The notes beneath the pieces were generated by a model. That model saw only the letters and a list, made by a program, of their open reading frames with translations. It did no database searches and was not told where the DNA came from. Below, piece after piece: positions 54,101-62,662 of a stretch of 64,000 bases of DNA. The first letter of the stretch is position 1. Every line of letters begins with the position of its first letter. Source of the DNA: Spongiimicrobium salis (GTDB taxonomy: Bacteria; Bacteroidota; Bacteroidia; Flavobacteriales; Flavobacteriaceae). The translations under genes and the position numbers were made by a program. Location of the stretch: positions 868,001 to 932,000 of the forward strand of contig NZ_JBHEQA010000002.1 in NCBI RefSeq assembly GCF_043678055.1, given 5' to 3'.

Positions 54101-54930
54101 GATATGATTTTATCAGGATACCAAGCCTTTGGGATATTGGCATCGATCGTAGTATTAAAAGCATCTCCATTTTGAAAAAAAATATCCTCGGGTTCTGGTT
54201 CCCCTTCTCCCATCAACGAATCGCCCAGAGCAATTTGAGAAGTTAGTTCCATATGCGAAAAATGATATACAAAACCACTTTCATCCGTAATGACAAATGT
54301 TCTTGTATCTTCTTGAAAATCAATTTGCGCATTGCTATCATTCAAAATACGGGCTTTTATAATACCATCAGTTACTGCTTTTTGGGTCAATTGAAAAATA
54401 ACGGTGGAGCTATAAAGGGTCGCAATAAATACATCGGGCTGGGTATCATATAAACTGGTTAAGGTATAAGGAGGGCCTTGACTTAATTCTTGCAAATCAA
54501 ATCCGCTGTGATGGAATGGAAGGGCAGGTTCAAAACAGTAACCCGTTGATAATCCACCTTCTCCGCCATAACCTGGTCTTCCCTGGCCAATATCGCTTGC
54601 CTGATTGATAATATGGGTAATGGTAGGAATGCCACTTAAATTCCAACCCAGACCTACCCATGATGCTTCTTGAGCTACGCGTATTCCTCCAGTATCATAG
54701 GACAGTGTAAATGGAATTTGCTTCCCATCAAAATCCATAGTATACAAGGGTATGGAAACATCTGCTTTTCCCACATATTTATTGACCGGGGTTAAATCAA
54801 ACCGGGTCATTTCAAATGTGGTTGGGTTATGTGCAGAGAATTCGGCTGTTCTAATATATTTTTGTGAAAAGCTCTTGTTTATTCCCAAAAACAATAGTGA
54901 ATAGAATACTATTAAAAAAAAGTTTTTCAT
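51109..54930 (-). CDS. Giant exported RHS-like protein (SpvB/TcB-like N-terminus)
   Basis: A 1273-residue exported protein (signal peptide to ~residue 22, INKSFSQ). The N-terminus PVNKYVGKADVSIPLY, IPFTLSYDTGGIRVAQEASWVGLGWNLSG matches a Bacteroidota family of RHS-associated shell proteins distantly like the SpvB region of TcB toxins. YD repeats are sparse and lie in the second half (YDAYDSFGNLTEM, YVYGYEGDYP, SYDLMERLTAVRDNSA). The last ~200 residues are beta-sandwich-like with PKD/Ig-like character and end NCCY. It precedes the RHS-core gene by 47 bases on the same strand, so the two proteins are likely made together. Confidence 0.82.
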   Translation of the reverse strand: MKNFFLIVFYSLLFLGINKSFSQKYIRTAEFSAHNPTTFEMTRFDLTPVNKYVGKADVSIPLYTMDFDGKQIPFTLSYDTGGIRVAQEASWVGLGWNLSGIPTITHIINQASDIGQGRPGYGGEGGLSTGYCFEPALPFHHSGFDLQELSQGPPYTLTSLYDTQPDVFIATLYSSTVIFQLTQKAVTDGIIKARILNDSNAQIDFQEDTRTFVITDESGFVYHFSHMELTSQIALGDSLMGEGEPEPEDIFFQNGDAFNTTIDANIPKAWYPDKIISPNAKELKFTYYGKDEGRDGYYHVSMPTFSQSRSVVSCAKQMNNGTFDGSNYPDPFGTYSAVISRVGSVIPKEIINLSTGKRVVFNTSSRFDLVPLSTQDHHPLSLVTGSYSGNEELLKLSRLDVFSSTGEVVKHIVFDNDSYFNAQHANDAFPQKNLRLKLDGVSVDGLEYAFEYDSPNQLPKKNSIDVDFWGFYNNAGNSVRYPRIALNGDFCQIDTPDFVNPNPSINGGKLGSKFGTAKKGSLKRVTYPTGGYTTYTYESNTASVSLDDTSERYDPFSYYYLNENNLEAGYPLVSSRDPNLKTFKIGGLRISKVKNFDHTGSLLLEKTYRYESTENSSLPVSKGRLMSKLYHFDTYYEFTEGGNVQWSRLETSSSNKLGILNSANGSHVGYDRVEEIIESNLDNATNGKRITEYINTPSPDLTDVFNGFQFEIPPYHYANANGRVLKEMLLDKQNLLVRKIENSYELFQNPVGNGYKIMYGSITDFLLAIPTQFNPPVGIYPYPIRKFVPQLTETKTTEFLNGDSFTSTTRNTYNLRNRLRSTSQSLSHGVGTNTDKVEFYYPYDTEYNVSRYLRMNDLRLRNRIEAPVYVRRYRDNRFVGHEFQSFNFFSSSPSLLLPAFVHYQKGDAPLEDIEERMRYDAYDSFGNLTEMTVDNSYSTKYVYGYEGDYPIAQIHNAPATQDGATPINEIIDTHILQNPETQFSEVNTEIQRIKNHSEYEQSQIETYAYEPGVGMVWNSSRRDYTHSFSYDLMERLTAVRDNSAALISENAYNVLNEGVPCTNCSHIVLKGIKYKFYNTESITITRRLPSGIPPITHWRLEAGDGTTLDQGTGALPGSFSFHYTTLGMLNVRLYAYFGENSFVTGNTNIRILKTPPIPGEDVRIENVVTVSDRKRTARIYGSPGSDVSYTFTLQGPRGDQSGTVQVGGTSSTIASYQTKTAEVTIPASGYVNCSLEFKNAPSGIISGTISFSLKSTSIGQLGSPASFNVNCCY

Positions 54931-55128
54931 ATTGGTTATAACTTTCAGTGATTATCAAAATAGGGTTCGTGGTTTTGCTCTGATGGTCTACATAATCTTG
55001 TGTTGACTATTTATCGACCTTGAACATTTTTCTTTACTACTTACTTCTTTTCTGAAGAAATACTGGCGATCCTCTTTTTAATAAGAGCTAATGCTTCAAT
55101 TGTTTAAAGGGGTCGCAGGAAATCGGAA

Positions 55129-56067
55129 TTATTTCTTTTCGAGAAGTAACAATCGTTCTTGTAAGGCTTTATTGTTACTCTCTAATTTTTCTAGCTTTTT
55201 GTTTTGCCCTATGAGATAAAGCGTAAGCTCCTCTATTTTTTGCAGTAATCTAGCGTCCATCTCTCCTAGCAAGATGCCGTTTTCTTCTACTTCTTTTGCA
55301 CTCGGGATGTCCTTTAAATGCCCTTTTTGTTTGATGTGGTCTTCCACTTCTTTAAGCGTAGGTAATTCATAGGTATCCTCAAATACAAAATCGGACCACC
55401 CTGTTAGGTCAACCTTTACTTCTTTTGTATGGATATCTCCATTGACCGCAAGAGTAGCATCAGGGTTTTCTATGCCTATACCGACCCTACCTAAGCCATT
55501 TAGGGTCAGTACTGCCTGTTGATCTTCAAAGTTGGTATTATTGCCATTGTGAATTCTAAACTGAAGATTATTGGTCTCAGGATTCCCTGTGTGATTGGTA
55601 TAAATGGAATGATACCTAATATTTTGATCCAATCTCCCAAAACGCAACTGTTCTGTAGCAATAGAATGAGTAGGTGCATTCCTTAGGTAAGTAAGTCCAG
55701 AAATATCCAATTTGCCCACTGGCGCTATTAGACCTATTCCTATTTTCCCACTTGCACGTAAGCTAGTATTCGAATTTTGGGCATTGGGAAAAAAAATAAT
55801 ATTCCCAGTCCCACTATAAAAAGAGAGATCTCTATTACCACCTGTATATAAGGAGATACTATTGGTATTACCGAAAATGGTTCCATTTACTTTGGTCAGG
55901 GCCAGACCTCCATAGGTCGTATTTCCCGTTTTAAAACCAAAACTATCCAAAGAGTTCGATGTGCTTTGGGGTATTATACTCGTAACGGGCACATCCTGTG
56001 CGAAAGAGGTTAGATAAACGGACATTACTAAAATGGTACATAGGATACTAGATTTTCTTGTTCTCAT
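55129..56067 (-). CDS. Exported tail-fibre-like protein with C-terminal coiled coil
   Basis: A 312-residue protein. Signal peptide (cleavage near TSFAQ), then beta-helix-like repeats resembling phage tail fibres (GIGLIAPVGKLDISG, VGIGIENPDATLAVNGDIHTKEV) and a C-terminal conserved segment (LPTLKEVEDHIKQKGHLKDIPSAKEV) leading into a coiled coil (LIGQNKKLEKLESNN..LQERLLLLEKK). This C-terminal block is shared by many Bacteroidota exported fibre proteins and probably trimerises them. First gene of the reverse RHS set; 198 bases separate it from the next. Confidence 0.8.
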   Translation of the reverse strand: MRTRKSSILCTILVMSVYLTSFAQDVPVTSIIPQSTSNSLDSFGFKTGNTTYGGLALTKVNGTIFGNTNSISLYTGGNRDLSFYSGTGNIIFFPNAQNSNTSLRASGKIGIGLIAPVGKLDISGLTYLRNAPTHSIATEQLRFGRLDQNIRYHSIYTNHTGNPETNNLQFRIHNGNNTNFEDQQAVLTLNGLGRVGIGIENPDATLAVNGDIHTKEVKVDLTGWSDFVFEDTYELPTLKEVEDHIKQKGHLKDIPSAKEVEENGILLGEMDARLLQKIEELTLYLIGQNKKLEKLESNNKALQERLLLLEKK

Positions 56068-56541
56068 AAGGAATAGTTATTTTATAAATAATTGATCAAA
56101 TGAATTTCTGGGGAGATGGTCCCACTTAGGTCAATTCAAAATTAGAAGTACTTCTTGCAAAAGATTTGATATCCCTATCGATTGTGATTTTTAAGCTTGA
56201 AATGAGGATAAACCCCATATTGGAAATAGAATGTCCCTAGGCATTTGGGACCAATTCCATGAAATCTGGGACATTTTATTTTGTCTATCCAATGAATCGC
56301 CTACCCTTTGGCCTGTAGAAGATGTAAGCATATTCTGAATTATCTCAAAAAAAATTGATAAAAATCATAGAGGCATACTCTTTTGATTTTCAAGGTGCTA
56401 ACGTTAAAATCTTTAACAAAATCATCGATGAAATGCAGAAAAATCCGATTTTCTGCACTTTTCGACATCCAAATCGAATTCATCAAACGTATATCCCCAT
56501 GGTCAACTGTTAAACTAAAACTAAATTACCCTACAACAACA
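56068..56541. other. Divergent regulatory region between RHS set and glycosidase gene
   Basis: 474 bases holding an inverted repeat AATGTCCC..GGGACATT (56231-56275, with an additional GGGAC between), and a hairpin GCAGAAAA-ATCCGA-TTTTCTGC (56435-56456) in the glycosidase leader. No clean -7 box was found. I see no gene. Confidence 0.5.
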
Positions 56542-59500
56542 ATGAAAACCCTACAAACCTCGATTTTTGCATGCTTATTATTTTTTTCTTTTTCCACCCT
56601 TTTCTCCCAAGTCACCATTTCCGGTGAACTCCGGAAATGGCATACCGTAACCCTTCGCTTTAATGGTCCTAACAGCTCGGAAGCGAGTTCCAACAATCCC
56701 TTTCTCAATTATAGATTGAATGTCACTTTTACCAGTCCTAGTGGAAACACTTTTGTGGTTCCCGGTTTCTTTGCTGCGGATGGAAATGCTGCGGAGACCA
56801 GTGCCATTTCGGGAAATCAATGGGCTGTTCGCTTTACGCCCAACGAAACGGGAAGATGGACCTATAATACCTCCTTTCGGCAAGGGACCAACGTAGCCAT
56901 CAGCTTAAGTCCAACAGCAGGTTCTGCGACCTCCTTTAATGGTACTACCGGGGACTTTACTATTGGAAATAGCAATAAAACTTTCCCTGATAGCCGAGCA
57001 AGAGGGCGACTGAATTATGTTGGAGAACGTTATCTAAAGTTTGAGGAAACCGGAAACTACTTTTTAAAAGCGGGTTCCGATTCTCCTGAAAACATGCTTG
57101 CTTACGAAGATTTCGATAATACCAGAGCCATTAAAAGTTGGGCTCCACATCGAGGGGATTGGAATTCCGGAGACCCTTCCTGGAAAGGTGGAGATGGTAC
57201 CGAAATTATAGGTGCTATTAATTATTTGGCCGAAAATGGGATGAATGCCTTTTCTTTTATCACCATGAATGTCATTGGAGATGGAAATGATGTATGGCCA
57301 TGGAGAGCCACTACTAGTTCTGCCTTAGACGGAAATTCTGGCTCAGATGCAGAAAATAGAACACGCTATGACGTATCTAAATTAGAGCAATGGGAAATAT
57401 TGTTTGCCCATGCCGAAACTAAGGGTATGTTCCTACATTTTAAGACGCAAGAGACGGAAAACGATCAATTACTGGATCGTGGGGAATTGGGTACCCAAAG
57501 AAGATTGTATTACAGAGAACTCATTGCCCGTTTTGGACATCATTTGATGTTAAATTGGAATTTGGGAGAGGAACATGATTTGTACGACTTTCAAGAATTG
57601 GGTGATCGGGATAATTCACGCGTAAAGGCATATGCCCAATACATTCGGGATTTAGATCCCTATGATCACCATATGGTTATTCACTCCTACCCCGAAAGGG
57701 CTCATCAAAACTTTTTGTTCACGCCTTTATTAGGAAATCAAAGTGAATTAACAGGTCCTTCTCTTCAAATTCAAATCAATGATATCCATGAAGATGTAAA
57801 ACGTTGGATCACGGATTCTCGAAATTCCGGAAAACAGTGGGTTGTCACCAATGATGAACAAGGAGATGCCGAACGCGGTGTAACCACAGATGCCAATTTT
57901 AATGGAGCAAGGGGAACTGTCGGTGACAACAGAAATGATACAAGAAATAAAGTACTTTGGGGAACATTAATGGCCGGAGGTGCCGGAGTGGAATATTACT
58001 TTGGGTATTCTACGGGAGAAACCGACTTAACTGCGGAAGATTTTAGAAGTCGACAGACCAAATGGAACGATGCCCGAATTGCCCTGAACTTCTTCAATAC
58101 CTACCTCCCCTTTTGGGAAATGGAATCCAATGATGAGCTTACTTCAAGTTCATCGGATTATGTGTTAGCAGATATCGATCAGCTATATGCCATTTATTTG
58201 CCCAATGGTGGTTCTACCAATCTCAATTTATCTGCCGCGAATGGCACCTATCGCGTACGCTGGTTCGACCCAAGAAATGGAGGAAGTCTCAGAACCGGAA
58301 GCGTTTCCGAAATTGGAGCCGGTGGTAACCGAAATATTGGTACGCCCCCTAATAACAGTGCCCAAGATTGGGTGGTGCTGATCGAAAAAACAAGTGACAC
58401 CAATGAGGTTCCCGATACTGAAGATTGTGCTACCGATTACGTAGAACAAAACAGTCTGGTGGTGATTGAAGCTGAAAATTTAGAATTTCCTTCAGGCTGG
58501 GCCGTAGCGGACAACGATAGTGGATTTACAGGGAATGGTTACATTACCTGGAATGAAGAAGATCATTTTAATACCCCGGGAGAAGGTGTAATCTCTGCCA
58601 CTATCCAGATCAATGACCCTGGAACCTATCGTTTTCAGTGGAGAAGTAAAGTAGGACAAGGCACTAGCAGTACCGATTTTAACGACAGCTGGCTTCGCTT
58701 TCCCGATGCTGATGATTTTTTCGGAAGACGATCGGATGGACGCATTGTATATCCACATGGCAGTGGAAGAACACCAAATCCCGAAGGTGCTGGTAGGGAC
58801 GGATGGTTTAAAGTATATTTGAGCGGTACCACCAATTGGACCTGGTCTTCTTTGACCAACGATGGTTCCGGATACCCTATCTTCGTTACTTTTGATAATC
58901 CCGGACAATATACCATTGAAATCTCGGCGCGATCCAATTCCCACTTTATTGATAGAATTACTTTGAGCAAGAACGCCGGTGCAGCTACAAACTTAGCTTT
59001 GGAAGAAACGCTTTGTACGCCGGATGATGCACCTGATGATGATCCCGAAGTACCGGTCACTAGAATTCGGGTAACACCACAGAATGGCGCCGTAGATGAG
59101 GGAGATACACTTGCGTTAAGTGTCCAAATTTTCCCTAGTAATGCCAGCAACCAAAACCTAACTTGGTCTTCGGCCGATAATGCCATTGCTACGGTCGATC
59201 AAAATGGTAACGTTCGGGGGATTCGTCAGGGTACAGTGCGTATCGCGGCAAGAAGTGAAGATGGGAACTTTGTCAGTGATGCGGTCATCACGGTATTGGA
59301 TGCGCCACAAAATGATATTCCTGTTAGCGGTATTGTCTTAAGCCCTTCCTCCCTATCCCTGGACGAAGGAGAGAGTGCCAATCTCACTACCCAAATTTTC
59401 CCCTCCAATGCCACCAATCAAGATATTACTTGGTCCTCTAGCAATTCCAATATTGTCACAGTAAATCAGAACGGACAACTTGTTGCCCTACAGCAAGGAA

Positions 59501-61563
59501 CGGCAACAATAGGTGTTATTACCGCTGACGGAGGTTTTGGAGATACCACAACGGTCACTGTAAATGGAGCAGTACAAAATTTAATTCCTATCACAAGAAT
59601 TCGTGTAAATCCACAAGCAATCAGTATAGATGAAGGAGATACCGTTAATTTGAGTGCTCAGATAAGTCCTAGCAATGCCACCAATAGAAATCTATTATGG
59701 TCATCGGCCAACCCAGCTATTGCCACTGTAGATCAAAATGGACGAGTTACAGCTATTCGGGAAGGTAATGTCAGGATTGCCGCAAGAACTCAGGATGGTA
59801 CCAATCTATTGAGCGATGCCCAAGTAGAAGTCCTTGATGCCCCCCAAAACACGGTAGCGGTAAGTGGAATTTCGACCAGTCCAGATACGGCTTCGATCAA
59901 TGAAGGAGAAGGTATCACCCTCAGTGCTCAAATTAGTCCGAGTAATGCCACAAACCAGGGTGTTGATTGGAGCAGTAGCAACAATAATATTGCCTCCGTA
60001 GATCAAAATGGTAGGGTTACGGGAATCGCAGCAGGTAACGTCATCATTACGGGTAGAACCGTGGACGGTGGTTTTGTTGACACGACTTCCCTTGAAGTTG
60101 TAAACAACAGTATTCCCGTTACAAGAATACGGGTGGAGCCGCAATCCCTTACCATGAATGCCGGTGAAAGTACGCTACTAAGTGTATCCATCAGTCCTTC
60201 CAACGCCACAAACAGAAATCTGCTTTGGTCTTCTGCAAATAGCGCCATTGCCACCGTAGATCAAAATGGAAGAGTACAAGCACGTCGGGAAGGTGTGGTA
60301 CGTATTGCGGCCGTAACACAAGATGGCACCAATCTTTTAAGTGATGCCGTAGTGCAGGTCTTGGAGGCAGATTGCGAGGCAGATTATGTAGAAGAAAATA
60401 ACCTTGTGGTCATAGAAGCGGAAAATTTGAATTTCCCCGCAGGATGGTCGCGAGAAACAGCTACCTCAGGTTTTTCCGGGGATAGTTATTTGGAATGGGA
60501 AGGCGGCAACAACTTTAATACTCCTGGAAATGGGGTAATTACTGTAGCTATCAGCATAAACGACCCTGGAACCTACCGTTTCCAATGGAGAAATAAAGTG
60601 GGTGAAGGTACCCGTACCACTGATTTTAATGATAGTTGGTTACGTTTTCCCGATGCGGACGATTTCTTCGCCAGAAATTCTAGCGGTTCCATTGTATATC
60701 CAAGAGGAAGTGGAAAAAATCCTGTAGCCCAAGGTTCTGGTGCTGATGGATGGTTTAAAGTCTATTCCAGTGGCACTACCAATTGGACCTGGTCTACCTT
60801 TACCAATGATGGAAGGGGACATAACATTTTTGTCACCTTTGATCAGCCTGGAGTGTATACTATGGAAATATCAGGAAGGTCGAATCGTCATTTTATCGAT
60901 AGAATTGTTTTGAGCAAAGATGCTGCGACGAGTACCGCTACGAATTTATCGCTACCCGAAACTACTTGTTCCGGAAATTTAGCGGCTCTTGGTTCCCTTC
61001 CCAACCTGAGCATTTCCAATGCAACCGCTGTGGAAGGAGAACCTATGGATTTTGTATTCCAATTAAGTCAACAAAGTAATGAGCGCATTACTTTGGATAT
61101 TTCATTTTCCAATAATTCTGCCCATAACAACGATTATGTATTAGATCATACTTCTGTTACTTTTGAACCGGGAGAAACCTCTAAGACCATTGCAGTACCC
61201 ACGCGGGATGATAATACTATTGAAGAAAACGAAACTTTCTCACTTGCTGTTACGGAAGTAATTCAAGGTAAGGTAGCCAATTACAAGGCAACGGCCTTAG
61301 GAACCATTATCGATGAGGATAAGGCTTTTATAGTTTATCCCAATTCTGCGAAATCCGGGGAAACCATAAGCCTAGAAGGCATAGCGGAAGGCAGTTATCA
61401 ATTATCGCTCTTTTCTATGACTGGAACCTTGGTACAATATGAAAAAGTGGATATGAAACAGGCCTCCTATCAGTTTTCCTTAAAGAACTTAACCCGAGGC
61501 GTATATCTTATGAGGGTCGATGGTTTGGCTGGATCCTATACCAAAAAGATTACGATCGAATAA
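56542..61563 (+). CDS. T9SS-secreted multimodular DUF5060 glycoside-hydrolase-like protein
   Basis: A 1673-residue surface enzyme candidate; start at 56542 because that ATG opens the signal peptide (MKTLQTSIFACLLFF). Order: DUF5060 (~25-120), a TIM-barrel-like GH region (~150-540) with likely catalytic Glu343/344 in NLGEEHD and Glu439 in TNDEQGD, a collagen-binding-like sandwich (~555-615), a carbohydrate-binding-like domain (628-825), five BIG2 repeats (837-1276), a second copy of that binding domain (1277-1480), Calx-beta (~1487-1590) and a T9SS sorting domain (1594-1673). DUF5060 proteins include agar/carrageenan-type galactan hydrolases; the substrate here is not determined. No SusCD genes lie alongside. 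Confidence 0.87.
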   Translation: MKTLQTSIFACLLFFSFSTLFSQVTISGELRKWHTVTLRFNGPNSSEASSNNPFLNYRLNVTFTSPSGNTFVVPGFFAADGNAAETSAISGNQWAVRFTPNETGRWTYNTSFRQGTNVAISLSPTAGSATSFNGTTGDFTIGNSNKTFPDSRARGRLNYVGERYLKFEETGNYFLKAGSDSPENMLAYEDFDNTRAIKSWAPHRGDWNSGDPSWKGGDGTEIIGAINYLAENGMNAFSFITMNVIGDGNDVWPWRATTSSALDGNSGSDAENRTRYDVSKLEQWEILFAHAETKGMFLHFKTQETENDQLLDRGELGTQRRLYYRELIARFGHHLMLNWNLGEEHDLYDFQELGDRDNSRVKAYAQYIRDLDPYDHHMVIHSYPERAHQNFLFTPLLGNQSELTGPSLQIQINDIHEDVKRWITDSRNSGKQWVVTNDEQGDAERGVTTDANFNGARGTVGDNRNDTRNKVLWGTLMAGGAGVEYYFGYSTGETDLTAEDFRSRQTKWNDARIALNFFNTYLPFWEMESNDELTSSSSDYVLADIDQLYAIYLPNGGSTNLNLSAANGTYRVRWFDPRNGGSLRTGSVSEIGAGGNRNIGTPPNNSAQDWVVLIEKTSDTNEVPDTEDCATDYVEQNSLVVIEAENLEFPSGWAVADNDSGFTGNGYITWNEEDHFNTPGEGVISATIQINDPGTYRFQWRSKVGQGTSSTDFNDSWLRFPDADDFFGRRSDGRIVYPHGSGRTPNPEGAGRDGWFKVYLSGTTNWTWSSLTNDGSGYPIFVTFDNPGQYTIEISARSNSHFIDRITLSKNAGAATNLALEETLCTPDDAPDDDPEVPVTRIRVTPQNGAVDEGDTLALSVQIFPSNASNQNLTWSSADNAIATVDQNGNVRGIRQGTVRIAARSEDGNFVSDAVITVLDAPQNDIPVSGIVLSPSSLSLDEGESANLTTQIFPSNATNQDITWSSSNSNIVTVNQNGQLVALQQGTATIGVITADGGFGDTTTVTVNGAVQNLIPITRIRVNPQAISIDEGDTVNLSAQISPSNATNRNLLWSSANPAIATVDQNGRVTAIREGNVRIAARTQDGTNLLSDAQVEVLDAPQNTVAVSGISTSPDTASINEGEGITLSAQISPSNATNQGVDWSSSNNNIASVDQNGRVTGIAAGNVIITGRTVDGGFVDTTSLEVVNNSIPVTRIRVEPQSLTMNAGESTLLSVSISPSNATNRNLLWSSANSAIATVDQNGRVQARREGVVRIAAVTQDGTNLLSDAVVQVLEADCEADYVEENNLVVIEAENLNFPAGWSRETATSGFSGDSYLEWEGGNNFNTPGNGVITVAISINDPGTYRFQWRNKVGEGTRTTDFNDSWLRFPDADDFFARNSSGSIVYPRGSGKNPVAQGSGADGWFKVYSSGTTNWTWSTFTNDGRGHNIFVTFDQPGVYTMEISGRSNRHFIDRIVLSKDAATSTATNLSLPETTCSGNLAALGSLPNLSISNATAVEGEPMDFVFQLSQQSNERITLDISFSNNSAHNNDYVLDHTSVTFEPGETSKTIAVPTRDDNTIEENETFSLAVTEVIQGKVANYKATALGTIIDEDKAFIVYPNSAKSGETISLEGIAEGSYQLSLFSMTGTLVQYEKVDMKQASYQFSLKNLTRGVYLMRVDGLAGSYTKKITIE

Positions 61564-61602
61564 AAAGGATATTGCAACCCTACATATGCTCTATCCAAAA
61601 CA

Positions 61603-61640
61603 AGCCCCGTGACTTTAGTGTCACGGGGCTGATTTTTTTA
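61603..61640 (+). terminator. Terminator after the glycosidase gene
   Basis: 11-bp stem AGCCCCGTGAC / GTCACGGGGCT with T-run (GATTTTTTT), 39 bases beyond the stop. Confidence 0.9.
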
Positions 61641-61701
61641 GTCTTTCTCGGATGCTGTCAAAACACAGCCATACCCAAAAACTTGTATTTTACGGGATGT
61701 T

Positions 61702-62652
61702 TTAGGCGAGATAATCTAGAACATGTTGTTCAATACGCGCCTCAATATTGGAGATATCCGCTTTTATAAAGGGGGTTCCCGTGATATTTTCATACAATTC
61801 TATATACCTATTGGATACGGAAGTGATGTATTCATCGGTCATTTCGGGTATCGTTTGTCCTTCTAGCCCTTGAAATCCGTTGGCTATCAGCCATTGACGC
61901 ACAAATTCCTTGGAAAGTTGTTTTTGGGCTTCTCCCCGCTCTTGTCGTTCTGTATAGCCTTCGGCATAAAAGTAACGTGACGAATCTGGGGTATGAATTT
62001 CGTCAATAAGGACAATCTCCCCGTTTTTGGTTTTCCCAAATTCGTATTTTGTATCCACGAGAATCAATCCCTGTTTTGCGGCAATTTCCGTTCCTCTTTG
62101 GAACAAGGCTCTAGTATATTGCTCCAAAATGACATAATCTTCCTCCGAAACAATTCCTCTTTTCAAAATATCCTCTCTGGAAATATCTTCATCATGATCT
62201 CCTTTCTCGGCTTTAGTGGCCGGGGTAATGATCGGTTCCGGAAAGGCATCGTTTTCTTTCATCCCATCGGGCATGGGCACACCACACAACATTCTTTTTC
62301 CCGCTTTGTATTCCCTTGCCGCATGTCCGGACATATAGCCTCGGATCACCATTTCTACCATAAAGGGCTCACAGGCATGGCCAATGGCCACATTGGGGTC
62401 TGGGGTAGCGATCAACCAGTTGGGAACAATATCTGACGTGGCCTCCATCATCTTGGTGGCAATCTGATTCAATATCTGTCCTTTATAAGGAATTCCTTTG
62501 GGCATTACCACATCGAATGCGGAGAGACGGTCCGTGGCAATCATCAAGAGAAGGTCATTGTCCAAATGATATACTTCCCTTACTTTTCCCTTATATATTT
62601 TTTTTTGCCCCGGAAATTTAAAATCCGTCGCTATAATCGTATGGTCACTCAT
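61702..62652 (-). CDS. purC: Phosphoribosylaminoimidazole-succinocarboxamide synthase
   Basis: A 316-residue SAICAR synthetase of purine synthesis that joins CAIR and aspartate with ATP. Conserved segments: KIYKGKVREVYHLD at the nucleotide site, MIATDRLSAFDVVMP, EMVIRGYMSGHAAREY and TPDSSRYFYAEGY. It carries the extended form found in Bacteroidota. It follows phoH by 10 bases on the same strand. Confidence 0.96.
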   Translation of the reverse strand: MSDHTIIATDFKFPGQKKIYKGKVREVYHLDNDLLLMIATDRLSAFDVVMPKGIPYKGQILNQIATKMMEATSDIVPNWLIATPDPNVAIGHACEPFMVEMVIRGYMSGHAAREYKAGKRMLCGVPMPDGMKENDAFPEPIITPATKAEKGDHDEDISREDILKRGIVSEEDYVILEQYTRALFQRGTEIAAKQGLILVDTKYEFGKTKNGEIVLIDEIHTPDSSRYFYAEGYTERQERGEAQKQLSKEFVRQWLIANGFQGLEGQTIPEMTDEYITSVSNRYIELYENITGTPFIKADISNIEARIEQHVLDYLA

Positions 62653-62662
62653 CTATTCTTCC

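Noticed and set aside
47309..54930. Tc insecticidal toxin complex (TcB/TcC)
   Set aside because: No TcA-like pore gene and no full TcB beta-propeller; the proteins have signal peptides, so I keep only a distant SpvB/RHS resemblance.
56383..56541. N-terminal extension of the glycosidase (53 extra residues)
   Set aside because: The extension has no signal character and overlaps likely regulatory DNA; the signal peptide begins at 56542.
59050..60369. Regular repeats of ~260-270 bases, possible CRISPR or satellite
   Set aside because: They are in-frame BIG2 domain codons with diverged sequence and no spacer structure.
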